Position numbers and translations under genes: made by a program. A DNA stretch of 64,000 nucleotides from NCBI GenBank assembly GCA_022825705.1, contig JAJDWH010000024.1:1-64000 (forward strand), given 5' to 3'. Shown one piece after another: positions 61,696 through 64,000 of the stretch. The stretch's first letter is position 1, and each line of letters opens with the position of its first letter. The notes below the pieces were generated by a model. The model saw only the letters and a list, made by a program, of their open reading frames with translations. It made no database searches and had not been told where the DNA came from. The DNA is from Alphaproteobacteria bacterium. GTDB lineage: Bacteria; Pseudomonadota; Alphaproteobacteria; TMED109.

Positions 61696-63276
61696 ATGGC
61701 TCGTACATACGACCTGAGCGACGACAGCGTCGTCGTCATCATCGGTTCTGGAGCCGGCGGCGGCACGCTGGGACACGAACTATCCGAAAAGGGCATTGAT
61801 GTCGTCTGCCTGGAGGCTGGTCCTCGACTAGACCTCGGCGACATCGTGAACGACTGGGGCGAGATGGGCGCCAAGCTCAGTTGGAACGACAAGCGGATCG
61901 GTACAGGGGCGCTCAACCCAGGGTACCCGCTGTGGGTTTGCAAGACCGTCGGCGGCACCACGGTGCACTGGGCGGGCGCGAGCCTGCGCTTCCAGGAGCA
62001 TGAATGGAAGGCCCGCACGACCTACGGAGACATTGCGGGTGCCACCCTGCTGGACTGGCCGATCGATGCCGCGGAGATGGATCCGTACTATTCCCGCGCC
62101 GAGGACAAGATGGGCACCACGGGTACCCACGGAATTCCGCGGCTCCCGGGGAACAACAACTACAAGGTCATGGAGTACGGCGCGAAGAAGCTGGGCTACC
62201 AGACCGTGCACACCGGCAACATGTCGATCAACCCGGAGCCACGCGACGGGCGGCCAGGCTGCCTGCAGCTCGGCTTCTGCATGGCGGGATGTGCGATCGG
62301 GGCCAAGTGGTCGATTCTGTATTCGGAAGTACCGAAGGCGGAAGCCACCGGTCACTTCGAACTGCGTCCCGACTCGATGGTGGTGCGGATCGTGCACGAC
62401 GACTCCGGCAAGGCCACGGGCGTCGAGTACCTGGATGCGGACGGCAATTTGCAGATGCAAAAGGCGCGGATCGTGGCCGTAGCAGGAAACTCGGTCGAAA
62501 CACCACGCCTCCTGCTGAACTCTGCCAGCAGCATGTTCCCGGACGGCATGGCGAACTCTTCCGGACAGGTTGGGCGCAACTACATGCGGCACCTGACCGC
62601 CACCGTGTACGCCGTGATGCCCGGACCCGTCCACTTTGACCGCGGCACCCAGATGGCCGGCATCGTCATGGACGAAGTGCGGCATGACGACAGTCGCGGG
62701 TTTGCCGGCGGCTACCTGATGGAGACGCTGCCGGGCTTCGGTGTGGCCGCGATTGCCGGCAACGTCGGCGGAATGTCGATCGACACCCCAGGAACATGGG
62801 GACGGGACTACACCCGTGAGGTGATCGAGAACTACCGCAACATGGCAGGCATGTGGCTGGTCGGAGAAGACATGCCGCAAGCGGACAACCGGGTCACTCT
62901 CCACGACACGGAGAAGGACCAGTACGGGCTGCCGGTACCGGTGGTGCACTTCGACGAGCACCCGAATGACCTGGCCATGCGGAACCACGCCTACCGGATG
63001 GGAAGTGCGGTCTACGAGGCGGCCGGGGGGAGCAAGAGCTACGAGCTCCCGCCGTTCCCGGGCACGCACAATCTCGGTACGTGCCGGATGAGCGCGAATG
63101 CGGATGAGGGTGTGTGTGGCTCCTCTGGAGCGACGCACGACATCCCGAACCTGTTCATTTCCGACGGTAGCCAGTTCACGACGGGCGCGGCGGAAAACCC
63201 GACGCTGACGATTGTTGCGTTGGCGATCCGGCAAGCCGAGCTCATGGCAGAAGCCATGCGGACCAACTCGATCTAG
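61696..63276 (+). CDS. GMC family flavin oxidoreductase
   Basis: A 526-residue flavoprotein with the FAD motif VVIIGSGAGGGTLGHELSEKG (residues 13-33), HWAGASLRF, and the C-terminal SDGSQFTTGAAENPTLTIVALA. GTHNLGTCRM contains the catalytic His/Asn. It has no signal peptide itself and should be exported with the Tat subunit encoded just upstream. It oxidises an alcohol or sugar alcohol and passes electrons to a cytochrome; no cytochrome gene follows, but the cytochrome c at 56246 could serve. Confidence 0.93.
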   Translation: MARTYDLSDDSVVVIIGSGAGGGTLGHELSEKGIDVVCLEAGPRLDLGDIVNDWGEMGAKLSWNDKRIGTGALNPGYPLWVCKTVGGTTVHWAGASLRFQEHEWKARTTYGDIAGATLLDWPIDAAEMDPYYSRAEDKMGTTGTHGIPRLPGNNNYKVMEYGAKKLGYQTVHTGNMSINPEPRDGRPGCLQLGFCMAGCAIGAKWSILYSEVPKAEATGHFELRPDSMVVRIVHDDSGKATGVEYLDADGNLQMQKARIVAVAGNSVETPRLLLNSASSMFPDGMANSSGQVGRNYMRHLTATVYAVMPGPVHFDRGTQMAGIVMDEVRHDDSRGFAGGYLMETLPGFGVAAIAGNVGGMSIDTPGTWGRDYTREVIENYRNMAGMWLVGEDMPQADNRVTLHDTEKDQYGLPVPVVHFDEHPNDLAMRNHAYRMGSAVYEAAGGSKSYELPPFPGTHNLGTCRMSANADEGVCGSSGATHDIPNLFISDGSQFTTGAAENPTLTIVALAIRQAELMAEAMRTNSI

Positions 63277-63291
63277 CGGGTTCGTTTCGAG

Positions 63292-63323
63292 GACAGGGGG
63301 CGCGGGCTCACGCGCCCCCTGTC
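63292..63323 (+). terminator. Strong hairpin after the GMC operon
   Basis: A 13-bp perfect stem (GACAGGGGGCGCG and its complement) with a 6-base loop, 16 bp after the GMC stop. It is a likely operon end although the T-run is absent. The rest of the gap to 63642 contains a possible promoter and no gene. Confidence 0.65.
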
Positions 63324-63550
63324 AGTACAGGATTAGATGCGCTCTCCGCGCGGCAGTCGGTGTCTGTACGCGTTGACTCGGCCTCCGACCTGGGCTGTGG
63401 CGGCGATCGCTTGAGCCTTGCACTTCGGTCTCCCGGGTCCACCCTGAGTGAGCCAGGCCAGGCGGCATTGTGCCGCGCTTTCTACGTGAACGGGTAGGCG
63501 GCACGACAACCAGCTCGGACATGAAAAGAGCTTGATTGCGCTATCGATCG

Positions 63551-63579
63551 TTGACGCAATTTGCCTAGCATGGTACTCA
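63551..63579 (+). promoter_or_regulatory. Possible promoter for the STAS gene
   Basis: TTGACG at 63551-63556 is a good -35 box; a poor -10 (TACTCA) follows after 17 bases. Only the -35 half is convincing. Confidence 0.25.
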
Positions 63580-63642
63580 AGACAACGATGTGGCGTGGCC
63601 CGACACTGTCGGGCCGGAGCGCCTCCAGAAGGAGTAGTCACC

Positions 63643-63978
63643 GTGGAAATGAAGAGTACTAAAGAAGGAGACGTGCTCATCTTCGAGCCTGAAGGCCGCA
63701 TCGATGGAACCAATGCTCGGGACGTTGAGACCGCGTTTCTCGACAAGGTGAGAGGCGGTGAACTGGTCATCCTCGTCGACTTCTCCGAAGTCGACTTTAT
63801 TTCCAGCGCCGGTTTGCGTGTGTTGCTAATGGTTGCGAAGGAAGTAAAGGCCCGATCTGGACGGATCGAGCTGTGCTCAATGCGGGACTACTTGAAGGAA
63901 GTATTCGAGGTGAGTGGCTTTAACGCGATCTTTCAGATCCATGAAGCCCGGAGCGACGGATTGGCGTCGCTTTCGTAG
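63643..63978 (+). CDS. STAS domain protein (anti-sigma factor antagonist type)
   Basis: A 111-residue single STAS domain. The GTG at 63643 with AAGGAG eight bases upstream is preferred over the longer open frame. FEPEGRIDGTNARDVE and the phosphorylation loop VDFISSAGLRVL (Ser54/Ser55) are typical of SpoIIAA-like antagonists. In proteobacteria such proteins work with Rsb-type kinases in stress or motility control. The partner kinase, if any, would lie beyond the window. Confidence 0.9.
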   Translation: MEMKSTKEGDVLIFEPEGRIDGTNARDVETAFLDKVRGGELVILVDFSEVDFISSAGLRVLLMVAKEVKARSGRIELCSMRDYLKEVFEVSGFNAIFQIHEARSDGLASLS

Positions 63979-64000
63979 CAGGCGCTTGAGAAACTCCAGA

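Noticed and set aside
1-64000. CRISPR arrays, rRNA genes, SRP RNA, tmRNA, RNase P RNA
   Set aside because: No regularly spaced repeats and none of the hallmark conserved sequences were seen.

Overview
The window is high-GC, densely packed bacterial chromosome. Proteins such as the fused CysNC, HspQ, class Ia NrdB, a complete LivHMGF set and DusA point to the Pseudomonadota, most likely an uncultured or poorly characterised alphaproteobacterium; that assignment is inference from recognisable protein families, not from a marker gene. The only mobile-element gene is a 5'-truncated TnpB at the left edge. No phage genes, CRISPR array, rRNA or replication origin were seen.

Layout. 1-8.3 kb: TnpB; a minus-strand YceI/cytochrome b561 pair; a four-gene plus-strand metal-type RND efflux operon whose adaptor carries twelve consecutive aspartates. 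8.4-12.8 kb: dusA divergent from livHMGF, which lacks a binding protein. 13-19.1 kb: a minus-strand catabolic-looking cluster (Tat-exported solute-binding protein, ThDP enzyme, carnitine-dehydrogenase-like enzyme, two SDRs). 19.6-22.4 kb: sulfate activation (cysD-cysNC). 22.4-24.3 kb: gene-poor, ending in tRNA-Thr(CGT). 24.3-28 kb: a two-component system, hspQ with a recognisable heat-shock promoter, and a DsbA-like isomerase. 28-36.3 kb: MmgE/PrpD, cyclophilin-like protein, lone CoxL-type molybdoenzyme subunit, class V aminotransferase, nrdB with NrdR-type boxes, hydratase and PhyH dioxygenase. 36.7-41.2 kb: an ABC/GldG/DUF4340 export-type operon. 41.3-49.8 kb: redox genes, HtrA protease, map-sfsA, cinA-like, then tRNA-Leu(UAA) split by a group I intron, three small exported or helical proteins and tRNA-Thr(TGT). 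50-63.3 kb: a MoxR/DUF58/VWA/VWA/TPR operon convergent with a PQQ alcohol dehydrogenase, cytochrome c and small exported protein, followed by a D-lactate/glycolate-type FAD dehydrogenase and a GMC oxidoreductase with its Tat-exported small subunit. 63.6-64 kb: a STAS protein.

The two most notable items are the self-splicing-type intron in tRNA-Leu(UAA) (48079-48303) and the 50-58.5 kb block, which has the gene content of the methanol dehydrogenase maturation set (mxaRSACKL-like) facing a quinoprotein whose active site carries the extra aspartate that marks lanthanide-dependent enzymes. Together with the neighbouring flavoenzymes this region reads as a periplasmic alcohol/aldehyde/hydroxyacid oxidation island.
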